A stretch of DNA of 64,000 nucleotides from Micromonospora inyonensis (GCF_900091415.1 NZ_FMHU01000002.1:992001-1056000); one strand, 5' to 3'. Positions 44,184 through 52,317 are shown, counted from the first letter of the stretch. Notes: generated by a model from the letters alone, not told the origin. Numbers and translations: made by a program.

Positions 44184-45494
44184 GGGCGGAACGCCGTGCG
44201 CTGGTGGGCCGAGAAGGGGAGCGGCGGGCGGCGGGGCGCCGGGCGGGACGCCGGTGCGCGGGGGCACACCGGCGGGCGGTGCGCTGACCGGGGAGACCAG
44301 GTGCGGCGGCCCGCTCGTCGGCGGCTCGCCCGCCGGGTCCAGGTGCGGCGGACCACCGACCGGCGCGTACGGGGCACCGCTCACCGGCGACGCGTACGGT
44401 GCCCCGCTGGTCGGAAGGTTCGGCGGGCCGCTGACCGGCGAGATCCCGGCCGCCTGCTGTGGTACGGACGCCTGCCTGCCGCCCGACGCCCCGTCCACCG
44501 GCCGTGGTACCTCATCCGACGTACTGATCTGCCGAACCTGCACCGTCGGCTCGTCCCACTCCCGGGCCGGCAAGGGCCGGGGCGCTCCGTGCGCCGGCTC
44601 TGGCCGTGGTGGGCTGTCGGCCGGACCAGCCGGCGCGTGCGGTGACGTCGTCGGGTGGCGCGGTGCCCCACCGGATGCCGGCCCACTGCCCGTCGCCGGG
44701 ACAGGGGCAGGTGGTCCGAGCGGAGCGGACGGCGCCGCCGGGGGCCCGGACGGCGCCGGCGGCGCGCTGCGGGGGCGCGGGACGGTCCGGCCGGTGGAAT
44801 CCCCGGCGGGCGGTACGGGCGGCGCGGGCGGCGTGGGCGGGGGGACGGGGTGCGCGGGAGGCGTGTCCGGCGTCGGCTCTCCCTGGTGCCGGGCAGGGAT
44901 CGGCGTCGTCGGTAGCTCCGGTGGCCGAGGTACGGGAAAAGTCGGAGACGGGGGCGGCCACGCGACGCCGGCCGGAGCCGGGACGGCGACCTCGGGTTGG
45001 CGGGGGGTGGGAACGGATGGCAGGGCGACCGTCGGCTCCCCCCGGCCCGGTATCGCCGGAGTGGCCGTGGCCAGGCCCAGGTAGGCACGCGCCGTGTGGA
45101 CCGCCGGATGGTCGTCACCGAGTACACCGGGACCGTGGGTGGCCACCCGCTGGTAGTTGCGGCGAGCCTCGTGGCGGTTGCCGAGTTCCTCCGCGACGCA
45201 GGCGAGGTCGAACGCGATCGCGACCATCAACGGGTCGTTGTGCCCCCACCGGCGTTCCCCGGCGGCGAACGCCTCCTCCAGGACCCGCCGTGCCCCGGTC
45301 GGGTCTTCGGCCTCCCGATGCAACCGGGCGAGTAGGTGGGCGGTGCCCAGCAGGTCCGGGTGGTCCTCGCCAAGTTGTGGACGGGCCGCCTCGACGGTGT
45401 CCGCGAGAAGCTGGCGGGCACCGGCGAGGTCGCCCCCGGCGCGCAGGGCGAGCGCCCGGTTGCGGACGGCGGACAGTGGAGACGGCTGGGACAC
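44184..45494 (-). pseudogene. TPR-containing Pro-rich protein, 3' end lost
   Basis: N-terminal tetratricopeptide repeats (residues about 1-135: LRAGGDLAGARQLLADTVEA, LARLHREAEDPTGARRVLEE, ELGNRHEARRNYQRVAT). A long Pro/Gly/Ala-rich disordered region follows with repeats of the form PVSGAPYAP / TSGPPHL. The real frame ends near 44184, where the sequence becomes antisense to the LLM oxidoreductase; the open frame runs on to 43920 as nonsense. Starts at GTG 45494 with little upstream signal. Likely a scaffold or signalling protein; what followed the Pro-rich part is lost. Confidence 0.6.
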
Positions 45495-45758
45495 TCCGTC
45501 ATGCTGCCGGTAGCCGGCCGTGTAACGCCACCCCGGGTGTGCGACGTCCTGTCCGCGATTCTCCGGTCACGTGGGATTCCCGTAGAAGATCTCGGACCTC
45601 AAGCACCTGAGCTGGGAAAATGTGTGTGCGAAGGGTCGGGGAGAAGGCGATGTGCATGATCGAGTCCGGCGGTGTAAAGTAATGCCCCGTGCGGCCCGCC
45701 GGGCAGCCAGAGGGCGGTCGAAGACCCCTCCGGCAGCCAGGGTAGGCTGGACGAGCAG

Positions 45759-45842
45759 GTCCGGGTGGCGGAATGGCAGACGCGCTAGCTTGAGGTGCTA
45801 GTGCCCGTATAGGGCGTGGGGGTTCAAGTCCCCCCTCGGACA
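45759..45842 (+). tRNA. tRNA-Leu (anticodon GAG)
   Basis: 84-nt tRNA with a long variable arm, as expected for Leu. Acceptor arm GTCCGGG pairs with CTCGGAC; the anticodon loop CTTGAGG sits on the CTAGC/GCTAG stem; the T-arm is GGGGGTTCAAGTCCCCC. CCA is not encoded. It is read in antisense as a misleading ORF (GLEPPRP...PLAPQASASAIP type). Its 3' end abuts the recombinase gene. Confidence 0.92.
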
Positions 45843-47503
45843 CGATCCATACACCCACGGTCCGCGTTGAGTTTCACTTCAGCGCGGGCCGTTTGTGTTT
45901 CTGGATGGTAGACGAGGCGGAGGCCGAGTTGTCGGTAGACCTTAGCCTTGTCGGCGGGGTCGGCGTCGCGGAGCACGGTGGTGATGTCGCCCAGGGCGTG
46001 GACCAGGTTGGTGATCTCTGTTCGGCTCATGGGACGCGGTCCGGTCGTTTGAATCATCTGTAGGTGGGCTTCTGCTCGGGTTCGTTCGGCTTGTGTCTGG
46101 GCTATCCATCCGGTGACCACTGCGGGGTCCGCTCCGGAGTCGAGGGCGGCTCGGTAGCGTTCGAGTTTCGCGTCGCAGTCGGCAATTGCGGCGCGGGCGG
46201 CGGCGGTGGCTGTGGGGGTGTGGTCCGGCTCGGTGTTGGCCATCGCGGTGATGGTGTCCGCGATGCGGCCGGGGGTGAAGGCGGTGGCGAGCCAGGTGTC
46301 GAGTGGCGCGATGAGGGCGTCTTCGCGGAGGTAGACGTTGCGGGGGTGGTCGACGTCGTTGGCCAGGGCGTATTCCTGGGGGATCCGGCAGCGGTAGTAG
46401 GCGTCGCCGTGGTTGTGTTGGCCCTGCATGCGGCGTTGGCAGGCGGCGCAGTAGACGAGTCCGCGGAACACGTACGGGTTGCGGGCGCGTCGGAGCCGTT
46501 GGTTGCCGGATTCTCGTCGCGCGCGTTGGCCGAGCAGGGTCTGTGCCTGTTCGAAGGTGGCGTCGTCGATGAGGGGCGGGTGGACGACCTCTTTGGAGAT
46601 GATCCACTTGTCGCGCGTGTTCCAGCGCATGACGCCGGTGTGACCGAGGGCGACGTCGTCGACGTCGAGGAGCACCTCGTCGGTGCGTTGTTTGTTCCAG
46701 ACTTGCCGTCCGGTGTAGCGGGGGTTGGTGAGGATCACGCGGATGGCGCTCTTGGACCAGGCGATGCCGCTGCGGTGTGGATTGCGGGCGCGGTCGTGGG
46801 CTGAGGGGCACGGGACGTGGTTGGCGGTCAGCCCTTCGGCGATGGCGAAGAGTCCGTAGCCGGCGAGGAATTCATCGAAGATCCGGCGGACGATCGGCGC
46901 GGTGTCGGGGTCTGGAGTGAGCGCGCGTAGACGTTTGCCGTCGGCGGCTTTGGCAGGGTTGGGGTGAGGGCCGAGGTCGCGGAGGGTGTAGCCGTATGGT
47001 GGGCGGCCGCCGAGGTAGCGGCCTTCGAGGAGGGTTTGGGCGGCCATGGCGGTGCGGACGCGGAGCTTGATGCGGTTGCGCTCGCCCTTGCTCATGCCGC
47101 CGAAGACGGACATGACGAGTTCGTGGGCCTCGTTGTCGGGGTCGATGGGGCCGCCGATCTCGGGTACCCAGAGTTCGACGCCGTAGTGGGCGAACAGTGG
47201 CACGGTGAGGCCGAACTGGTTGCCGTAGAAGGCTCGATGGGGTTCGCCGACGACGACGGCGGTGAATCCTCGTTGCGGGGTGCGTAGCGCGGTGAGGAGT
47301 TGGCTGGCCTGGACGCGGCGTTGCCAGGGTAGGGAGCGGCTCTGGCCGATGTCGAAGTACTCGGCGACGATGCGGCCGCCGTGGGGTTGGATGAGTGCGG
47401 TCGCCCGGCTGAGTTGCCAGCTTCGGGACGATTCGGGGTCCTGGTTGTCCTCTGTCGACACACGGCCGTAGAAGGCGAAGGGTTTTGGTCGAGGGGTGGT
47501 CAT
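45824..47503 (-). CDS. Large serine recombinase / integrase
   Basis: Site-specific serine recombinase, 559 residues. Resolvase domain with catalytic Ser16 in FYGRVSTEDNQ and ending GGMSKGERNRIKLRVRTAM. The recombinase domain follows (IVRRIFDEFLAGYGLFAIAE, then SKSAIRVILTNPRYTGRQVW), a zinc ribbon (VYCAACQRRMQG and YRCRIP) and a coiled-coil C-terminus. Its last six codons lie inside the tRNA-Leu 3' end on the opposite strand, so the attachment site is probably there. ATG 47503 overlaps the stop of the small upstream gene (ATGA). Codon use is less GC-rich than in the flanking core genes, in line with transfer. No excisionase is seen. Confidence 0.88.
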   Translation of the reverse strand: MTTPRPKPFAFYGRVSTEDNQDPESSRSWQLSRATALIQPHGGRIVAEYFDIGQSRSLPWQRRVQASQLLTALRTPQRGFTAVVVGEPHRAFYGNQFGLTVPLFAHYGVELWVPEIGGPIDPDNEAHELVMSVFGGMSKGERNRIKLRVRTAMAAQTLLEGRYLGGRPPYGYTLRDLGPHPNPAKAADGKRLRALTPDPDTAPIVRRIFDEFLAGYGLFAIAEGLTANHVPCPSAHDRARNPHRSGIAWSKSAIRVILTNPRYTGRQVWNKQRTDEVLLDVDDVALGHTGVMRWNTRDKWIISKEVVHPPLIDDATFEQAQTLLGQRARRESGNQRLRRARNPYVFRGLVYCAACQRRMQGQHNHGDAYYRCRIPQEYALANDVDHPRNVYLREDALIAPLDTWLATAFTPGRIADTITAMANTEPDHTPTATAAARAAIADCDAKLERYRAALDSGADPAVVTGWIAQTQAERTRAEAHLQMIQTTGPRPMSRTEITNLVHALGDITTVLRDADPADKAKVYRQLGLRLVYHPETQTARAEVKLNADRGCMDRVRGGT

Positions 47504-47766
47504 TGGTTCTCCTGGTCGGTGGTGTTGGTACGGCGGTCGTTGACTCGTCTGAGCAGGTTCAGTAGGGCGGCGGCTGCCCCGGGGTGCAGTTCGGCTGGTT
47601 CGCTGGGTGTCACCACGGAGATGACCCCGTTGGTTGCGGCATGGTCGTCGTTGTCGACCGTCCATGAACCGGTGTCTTCGGTCGTCCGGTCAAGTCGCTT
47701 GTCGTGGGTCGCAGCCGTTGCCAGACTGGCCTTCCTGGGGTTTTGATGTTTGGGAGGCGTTCTCAT
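47500..47766 (-). CDS. Small protein coupled to the recombinase (88 aa)
   Basis: Not recognised beyond its position. A polar protein ending ELHPGAAAALLNLLRRVNDR followed by a Thr/Asn/Gln-rich tail. The stop overlaps the recombinase ATG, which suggests translational coupling and possibly a directionality or accessory factor. ATG 47766 has GGAGG four bases upstream. A competing frame (47690-48034) reads MEANENASQTSKPQEGQ over the same DNA; the coupled frame is preferred. Confidence 0.5.
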   Translation of the reverse strand: MRTPPKHQNPRKASLATAATHDKRLDRTTEDTGSWTVDNDDHAATNGVISVVTPSEPAELHPGAAAALLNLLRRVNDRRTNTTDQENQ

Positions 47767-48013
47767 TCGCCTCCATCCGGCGGTTGACCCAGTCGGGAGG
47801 CAGGTCGGTGGTTGCACGTGATTCGCTCCTGAGCCTCTGCTGTCCCGGTGGGCAAGGGAGTGGGCGGGATGTTGGTGCCGGCACCGCGAGCGGGCGAGGC
47901 GGCGAGGCTGTCTGATGCGTCGGCGAGTCGTGCCGTAGCGGATTGGTGGGCCGCCATTGGTGGATGTCCTCCGAGAGTTGGCCGTGTGCCGGTCGTTCTG
48001 GTGGGCAAAGAGA

Positions 48014-48042
48014 AGTGGCCAGTGCATTGGGCACTGGCCACT
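48014..48042 (-). terminator. 12-bp hairpin with T-rich tail on the minus strand
   Basis: AGTGGCCAGTGC (48014-48025) and GCACTGGCCACT (48031-48042) pair perfectly with a five-base loop. On the minus strand the stem is followed by TCTCTTTGC. It would stop transcripts coming from the lanthipeptide regulator operon toward the recombinase. Confidence 0.55.
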
Positions 48043-48098
48043 CATTGAGCAGGGCACGTTGGACCGCCGGTTGTTGAGAGGCGCCTCGCTGTTGGCCT

Positions 48099-48146
48099 AT
48101 CTGACTACGGATCAGAAGGTTAGGGGTTCGAGTCCCTTCGGGCGCG
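48099..48146 (+). other. 3' fragment of tRNA-Arg(ACG): attachment-site remnant
   Basis: The 48 bases from ATCTGACTACGGATCAGAAG through the T-arm AGGGGTTCGAGTCCCTT to CGGGCGCG are the anticodon arm, T-arm and 3' acceptor of tRNA-Arg with anticodon ACG. The sequence before 48099 does not form a D-arm or a matching 5' acceptor, so the gene is not whole. Integrases that target tRNA genes leave such 3' copies at one edge of the inserted element. It marks a former or present element end between the recombinase and the lanthipeptide cluster. Confidence 0.75.
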
Positions 48147-48160
48147 CAAGATGCAAGGGT

Positions 48161-48186
48161 CCTGACCTGTGGAAACGCGGGTCAGG
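48161..48186 (+). terminator. Hairpin after the tRNA-Arg fragment
   Basis: CCTGACC (48161-48167) pairs with GGTCAGG (48180-48186), followed by CCCCTCTGCTTTTCC. It may be the original tRNA-Arg terminator carried with the fragment. Confidence 0.5.
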
Positions 48187-48293
48187 CCCCTCTGCTTTTC
48201 CGTCCCTTGTGGACGTTTGAGTGCTCGATGGGTGCTCGTGCGACGAGCATCCCCTGCGTCCCGCCTCGTCCGGTCCCGTCTGTCTGGGGCCGG

Positions 48294-48503
48294 TTAGGGG
48301 TCGATGCTGCCGAACGGGTGGGGCTGGTTCTCCGGTTGTGGGACGACGGCCGTTCCCGCTTTGAGGGATGCTCGGCCGTGACACCGCAGCGGTAGCCGGG
48401 GTAGGGGTAGGGGTAGGGGTAGAAGACCGTCGTCACCGTCGGCTGCTTCGTCCAGCAGCACCTGCCCGCCGACCTCCATGCCCTGCGGCCAACGACTGGC
48501 CAA
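48294..48503 (-). CDS. Possible small ORF spanning the G-repeat (69 aa)
   Basis: Weak candidate. An open frame beginning MASRWPQGMEVGGQVLLDEA directly downstream of the flavoprotein gene, reading the TACCCC repeat as (Leu-Pro) units and ending near PQPENQPHPFGSIDP. No homology recognised and no strong ribosome site. The rest of the 47767-48531 stretch holds no convincing gene. Confidence 0.2.
   Translation of the reverse strand: MASRWPQGMEVGGQVLLDEAADGDDGLLPLPLPLPRLPLRCHGRASLKAGTAVVPQPENQPHPFGSIDP
48398..48421 (+). repeat. (GGGGTA)4 tandem repeat, G-quadruplex motif
   Basis: Four exact copies of GGGGTA in a row, giving four G4 runs with two-base loops, the form expected of a stable intramolecular G-quadruplex on the + strand. 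Located about 110 bp downstream of the flavoprotein stop codon. Confidence 0.9.
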
Positions 48504-48531
48504 GTCGGCAGACTGCCAACCGGCGCTGTTC

Positions 48532-49065
48532 CTACGGAGCGGTCAGTTTCTGGAGTTCGTCGAGAATGATCTCCCAGCGGAAGGGTTGATCGTCCTGGGT
48601 TGGGCGTAGCGCTTGGGTGGGGGTGAGGCGTACGCCGTGGTCGGCGAGTAGTCGCAGGTTGGTGGTGAACGCGGGGTGGCGGGCGAGGGTGGGTTTGACG
48701 TAGGGGGAGGCGATGATCGGTAGGCCCGCGCCGAAGGATTCGTTGAGGATGCCGAGGGCGAGGCTGTCGTTGATGCCGGTGGCCCATTTGTTGATGGTGT
48801 TGAAGGTGGCCGGGACGACGGCGATGGCGTCGGCGCGTGATAGGACGCTCGGCTCGTCGGGGTGCCGTTGTCGGTAGCTGACGGGCTGCCCCGTGATGGT
48901 GGCCAGCCGTTCGGTGGGAAGCCAGGTGTGTGCGGTTTCCGTCGCGATGATGTGCACGTTCCAGTTGTCGTGCTGTACCGGCTCGATCAGCTCGGCGATG
49001 TGCCGGGCCGGTGGAGCGGCGCAGACCACCAGGTGGAGGAGACGGGTGTCCGCGGAGCCGGACAT
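48532..49065 (-). CDS. HFCD-type flavoprotein
   Basis: FMN-binding protein of the Cys-decarboxylase/phosphopantothenoylcysteine decarboxylase superfamily, 177 residues. LHLVVCAAPPARHIAELI opens the Rossmann-like fold, IIATETAHTWL holds the family region of the catalytic His, and PATFNTINKWATGINDSLAL is a variant of the PASANT motif. Relatives include the LanD enzymes that decarboxylate a C-terminal Cys, but the precursor here ends Cys-Pro-Ala, so that reaction would first need trimming. The ATG overlaps the regulator stop by one base (TAATG). Could equally act on a small molecule. Confidence 0.78.
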   Translation of the reverse strand: MSGSADTRLLHLVVCAAPPARHIAELIEPVQHDNWNVHIIATETAHTWLPTERLATITGQPVSYRQRHPDEPSVLSRADAIAVVPATFNTINKWATGINDSLALGILNESFGAGLPIIASPYVKPTLARHPAFTTNLRLLADHGVRLTPTQALRPTQDDQPFRWEIILDELQKLTAP

Positions 49066-50447
49066 TAGGCGGTGACCTCGGCGCGCTCAGCGAGTGCCCG
49101 CAGGCCGGGAGTGATGGCACGCCTTTCGCGGGCGAGTAGGTCGCCGATCATGCGGCGCGTCCTGCCGTGCGTATGGACCTTCTGGGGTGCGATTCGTTCG
49201 GCTTCGAGAAGGTGCAGGACGGCTGCGGGGTCGTTGTCGGGCGATGTCGCGTAGGCGGCCGCGAGGTCGAGGTGGACTTGGGCGCGGCGGCTGACCAGGG
49301 CTGCCGGCAGCGACGAGGTGTCGAGTCGTTCTCCAAGATGGATGGCTAGCTGCGGCCTGTCCGTTCGCGCAGCGATGGAGATGCGGTGGATCATGACGTT
49401 TGTCGGTCCGAACCCGGTCCACAGGTCGTTGCGATCACTGCCGAGTAGCCGGGCCAGAGCGTAGGCGTCGTCGAGGTGCTGACCGGCTGCGGCGGGCTGG
49501 GCCTGGCGAGCGGCGATCAGTCCCGCGAGAAGGGTCAACGCTCCGCGGGTCGACAGGACACGTGGTCGCGTCGATACTGGGTCTCTTCTGACCCGGCCGA
49601 GGGCGGAGAGCACCACCTCCTCGGCGTCGTCGACGCGGTTCGGCATGGCCAGTAGCGCAGTGCCCACCGAGAATGCTGTAGCCGCGACGAGGGCAGCGTC
49701 CTCGGTCTGGTCGGCCGCGATACACGCGGCGCGGTCGGCGGCTACCCAGGCGAGGCTGGGATCGCCGAGTTTGACGGCGAGCTTGGCAGCGGCGAGGTTC
49801 GCTGCCGCCAGTATGGCGGCAGCTCGGAGCCGTTGCGTGTCGGTGCAGGTGCGGGTCAGGAGGTGCGCCTGCTCCAGAGTGTCGGGCAGCGCGCGGACCG
49901 TCTCGGCGTAGTTGCCACGCTGATAGAGGCTGTGGACGTGGGCTACCCGCTGACGGACCTCCGAAAGCGTGGTGGGCTCGACCGTCTGTTTCGATGCGGC
50001 AGGAGCGAGCAGGTGACGGCGTAGCTCGGCCAGCAGACGCGACGGCGCGTCGTCGCGACGGTCAGCGTCCGCCGGAGGCTGGCGCAGGTCGGCCTTATCA
50101 GGCAATGCCGTGGTGAGGACGGGTCCGGGCACGTCCGTGTTGGCGAGCGCACCCCACCGGGCCTTGCGCGCGGCCGACTCCTGCTCTGCCCGGAACTGTC
50201 GTTCGAGCTGCCGGTAGGCGTCATAGGCGGCGACGAGCTCGCCCCCGGCACTCAACACCGACTCGCACTGCTGCCAGAACACCCGGTCAACTATCTGTCT
50301 CCCCCGCTCCACCATCCCCACTGTGCTGCGGGTGGTGAAAACGGCTCGGGCGACCTCGCTCTGGATCATTCCGCGTGCCTTGCGCCGCGTGGCGAGCATT
50401 CTGCCGAGGGCTTCCCTGGCCTCCTGGAGTTGCTGGCGATCGATCAT
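49065..50447 (-). CDS. XRE-type helix-turn-helix regulator with TPR-like C-terminus
   Basis: Transcriptional regulator, 460 residues. Residues about 10-65 form an XRE helix-turn-helix (GRMLATRRKARGMIQSEVAR, then TRSTVGMVERGRQI). The remaining ~330 residues are helical TPR-like repeats of the kind that sense peptides or small ligands in actinobacterial regulators. ATG 50447 is chosen over 50474 because GGGAGGG lies three bases upstream. It forms an overlapping pair with the flavoprotein gene and is divergent from the lanthipeptide operon, which it probably controls. Confidence 0.82.
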   Translation of the reverse strand: MIDRQQLQEAREALGRMLATRRKARGMIQSEVARAVFTTRSTVGMVERGRQIVDRVFWQQCESVLSAGGELVAAYDAYRQLERQFRAEQESAARKARWGALANTDVPGPVLTTALPDKADLRQPPADADRRDDAPSRLLAELRRHLLAPAASKQTVEPTTLSEVRQRVAHVHSLYQRGNYAETVRALPDTLEQAHLLTRTCTDTQRLRAAAILAAANLAAAKLAVKLGDPSLAWVAADRAACIAADQTEDAALVAATAFSVGTALLAMPNRVDDAEEVVLSALGRVRRDPVSTRPRVLSTRGALTLLAGLIAARQAQPAAAGQHLDDAYALARLLGSDRNDLWTGFGPTNVMIHRISIAARTDRPQLAIHLGERLDTSSLPAALVSRRAQVHLDLAAAYATSPDNDPAAVLHLLEAERIAPQKVHTHGRTRRMIGDLLARERRAITPGLRALAERAEVTA

Positions 50448-50849
50448 GAGCCCTCCCGCCACCCGAGCGTGCATCGCCCCCGATAGCCCTCCTCCGCACG
50501 GTCATTCCCGCGGCGCGTCGCCTGGAATGCAACGGGTCGACGTACGGCGACCTGACCTTAGCCGATGCAGCGGTGCGAGTCAGCCAGCGCGCCGCGCTCA
50601 ACCCAGCGTGTGTGGTTGAGGCGTTCGAGGGCCGATGGGGCCGTGTCGAAAACCGATGTCGAGGGTGTTCGACATGCGTCTGGTTGCGTCTACTGGTTCC
50701 TGCGTTACGGATGCCGCACCGGGATTCGGGCGGAGGAGGTATGCCAAGTGGCCGGTGCGACGGCGACTGCTTCGCAACCTCTGGCGAAGCCGCCTGCAGG
50801 TCGGCTTAGGCCGGCGACGGCAACAACCCATAACCAGGATAGGAGCCAC
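50448..50849. other. Divergent regulatory region of the lanthipeptide cluster
   Basis: About 400 bases without a supported gene. It holds the dyad TGTCGAA (50644-50650) / TTCGACA (50668-50674) with a 17-base spacer, a good candidate for the XRE regulator's site. The open frame 50573-50809 has scattered Cys but no ribosome site or leader-like features and is not called. Confidence 0.5.
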
Positions 50850-52049
50850 ATGACTACCGCAAGTGGGAGAGGTGCACGGGATCCCATGGCGCTGCGGACG
50901 GCGATGGTGGCGGAGCTGAGCGAGGACACGATCAGGTCGGAGGCGGTGGCTGCCGCGTTCTCGGTCGTGCCGCGTCACCTGTTCGCCCCTGGCGAGTCTC
51001 TGGACGTGGTGTACGACTCGAACACCCCGTTGGTGACGAAGACCGGTACGGACGGTACGGCGCTCAGTTCGGTGTCGGCGGCGCACATTCAGGCGGTGAT
51101 GCTGGAGCAGGCCGAGATCGAGCCGGGGATGCGGGTTCTGGAGACCGGTTCGGGTGGGTACAACGCGGCGCTGATCGCGGAGCTGGTCGGTCCGCAGGGT
51201 GCGGTGACGTCGGTGGACATCGACCCGGAGATCGTCGCTCGGGCCCGCGCCTGCTTGCAGACCGCCGGCTACGACCGGGTGCGGGTCGTGCAGGCCGACG
51301 CCGAATACGGTGTACCGGAGCAGGCACCGTACGACCGGATCATCGTCACGGTCGGGGCGTGGGACATCCCACCGGCTTGGATCGCCCAGCTGTCCGAACG
51401 GGGCCGGATCGTGGTGCCACTGCGGTTTGCCGGCCTGTCCCGCTGCGTCGCCTTCGACCTGACCGGAGGGCACCTCGTCAGTCACAGCTACTGCCTTGGC
51501 GGGTTCGTGCCGATGCAGGGCGCGGGCGCCTATTCCGAGACGCTGGTGCCGATCAACGGAGAGGCGACGCTGCGCGTGGACGGGCCGGACCCGGGCTTCG
51601 ACGTGCCAGCGCTACGCAAGGCGGTTCACGCACCGAGGATCGAGCGGTGGTCCGGGGCGGCGTTCGACATGCCCGACGAGCTGGAGTTGTTCGTGGTGAC
51701 CAGCGCGTCCCACGTTCCGTTCCTGTACGCGAGCCAGCAGTTGGTGGACCAGGGTGTGTTCAGCCCGGCGGTGACCTACGGCACGGCCGCCGTGGTCGAG
51801 GGCGGCAGTTTCGCCTACCGGACGAAACGCGGGAACGAGGGCCTCGGCGGATGGGAGAGCGGTGTCTACGCCTACGGCCCGCAGGCCGAGGCGGTCGCTG
51901 ACAGGTATGTCGGGCTGTTGCGCCGCTGGGCGGCCGACTTCCGCCGTCGCGGGGCCGCGCGGATCGAGTACCTGCCCACCAGCGCAGGCGTGCCGGACGG
52001 CTGGTACGTGCCGAAGCGCCACGGTGCCGTCGCGGTGTCCTGGCGCTGA
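50850..52049 (+). CDS. FxLD-system methyltransferase (PIMT-like), copy 1
   Basis: Protein-L-isoaspartate methyltransferase homologue of the FxLD lanthipeptide group, 399 residues. VVPRHLFAPG and SVSAAHIQAVMLEQ are PIMT substrate-side motifs, VLETGSGGYNAALIAEL (near residue 96) is the AdoMet motif I, and SVDIDPEIVARAR motif II. The ~180-residue C-terminal half (from GGFVPMQGAGAY) is specific to the peptide-modifying relatives. Known LanS-type enzymes methylate an Asp of the lanthipeptide, giving an aspartimide and then isoAsp. AGGAG four bases before the ATG. First gene of the biosynthetic operon, 61 bp before the precursor. Confidence 0.88.
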   Translation: MTTASGRGARDPMALRTAMVAELSEDTIRSEAVAAAFSVVPRHLFAPGESLDVVYDSNTPLVTKTGTDGTALSSVSAAHIQAVMLEQAEIEPGMRVLETGSGGYNAALIAELVGPQGAVTSVDIDPEIVARARACLQTAGYDRVRVVQADAEYGVPEQAPYDRIIVTVGAWDIPPAWIAQLSERGRIVVPLRFAGLSRCVAFDLTGGHLVSHSYCLGGFVPMQGAGAYSETLVPINGEATLRVDGPDPGFDVPALRKAVHAPRIERWSGAAFDMPDELELFVVTSASHVPFLYASQQLVDQGVFSPAVTYGTAAVVEGGSFAYRTKRGNEGLGGWESGVYAYGPQAEAVADRYVGLLRRWAADFRRRGAARIEYLPTSAGVPDGWYVPKRHGAVAVSWR

Positions 52050-52110
52050 CAGCTACCGGCGTCCCAGCCGGGGCACCGGATGGATCACAACCCTTTCGAA
52101 GGAGGCTGTC

Positions 52111-52317
52111 GTGTCGATCATGACCGAGGAGCGGACCGCTCCGCTGGCGTCGCCGGTGGCGGTGGACGGGAAGAAGGACGAGTTCGGGCCGGACGACTGG
52201 GAGCTGGACATCACGTTCGTCGAGTCCGGCGAGAGCGTCGACAAGCTGATCTACATGACGAACGACGGGTGCGGCAAGACCTGCCAGTCCGCCTGCAGCA
52301 CCACCTGCCCGGCGTAG
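52111..52317 (+). CDS. lanA: FxLD-family lanthipeptide precursor (68 aa)
   Basis: Ribosomal precursor peptide. The leader (about 1-45) contains DDWELDITFVESG; W-E-L-D at 30-33 stands where the family has F-x-L-D. The C-terminal core includes MTNDGCGKTCQSACSTTCPA. Its four Cys are at 54, 58, 62 and 66, exactly every fourth residue, with Thr50, Thr57, Ser60, Ser63, Thr64 and Thr65 available for dehydration. Asp52-Gly53 is the natural target for the PIMT-like enzymes. GTG 52111 has AAGGAGG five bases upstream; ATG 52120 is an alternative start. Confidence 0.9.
   Translation: MSIMTEERTAPLASPVAVDGKKDEFGPDDWELDITFVESGESVDKLIYMTNDGCGKTCQSACSTTCPA

Noticed and set aside
45499..45858. 119-residue minus-strand ORF over the tRNA-Leu
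   Set aside because: Its SEGGLEPPRP and PQASASAIPP strings are the well-known artefact of translating tRNA-Leu in antisense.
46064..46804. 246-residue plus-strand ORF inside the recombinase gene
   Set aside because: Gly/Val-rich shadow of the recombinase with no domains.
48112..48384. Minus-strand ORF ending RPKGLEPLTF
   Set aside because: The ending is the antisense of the tRNA-Arg fragment, not a protein.
48532..49065. LanD-type C-terminal Cys decarboxylase as firm call
   Set aside because: The precursor does not end in Cys and the PASANT motif is altered; only the superfamily is supported.
50573..50809. 78-residue Cys-containing ORF upstream of the first methyltransferase, considered as a second precursor
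   Set aside because: No ribosome site, no F/W-x-L-D leader motif, Cys and Ser/Thr not grouped at the C-terminus.
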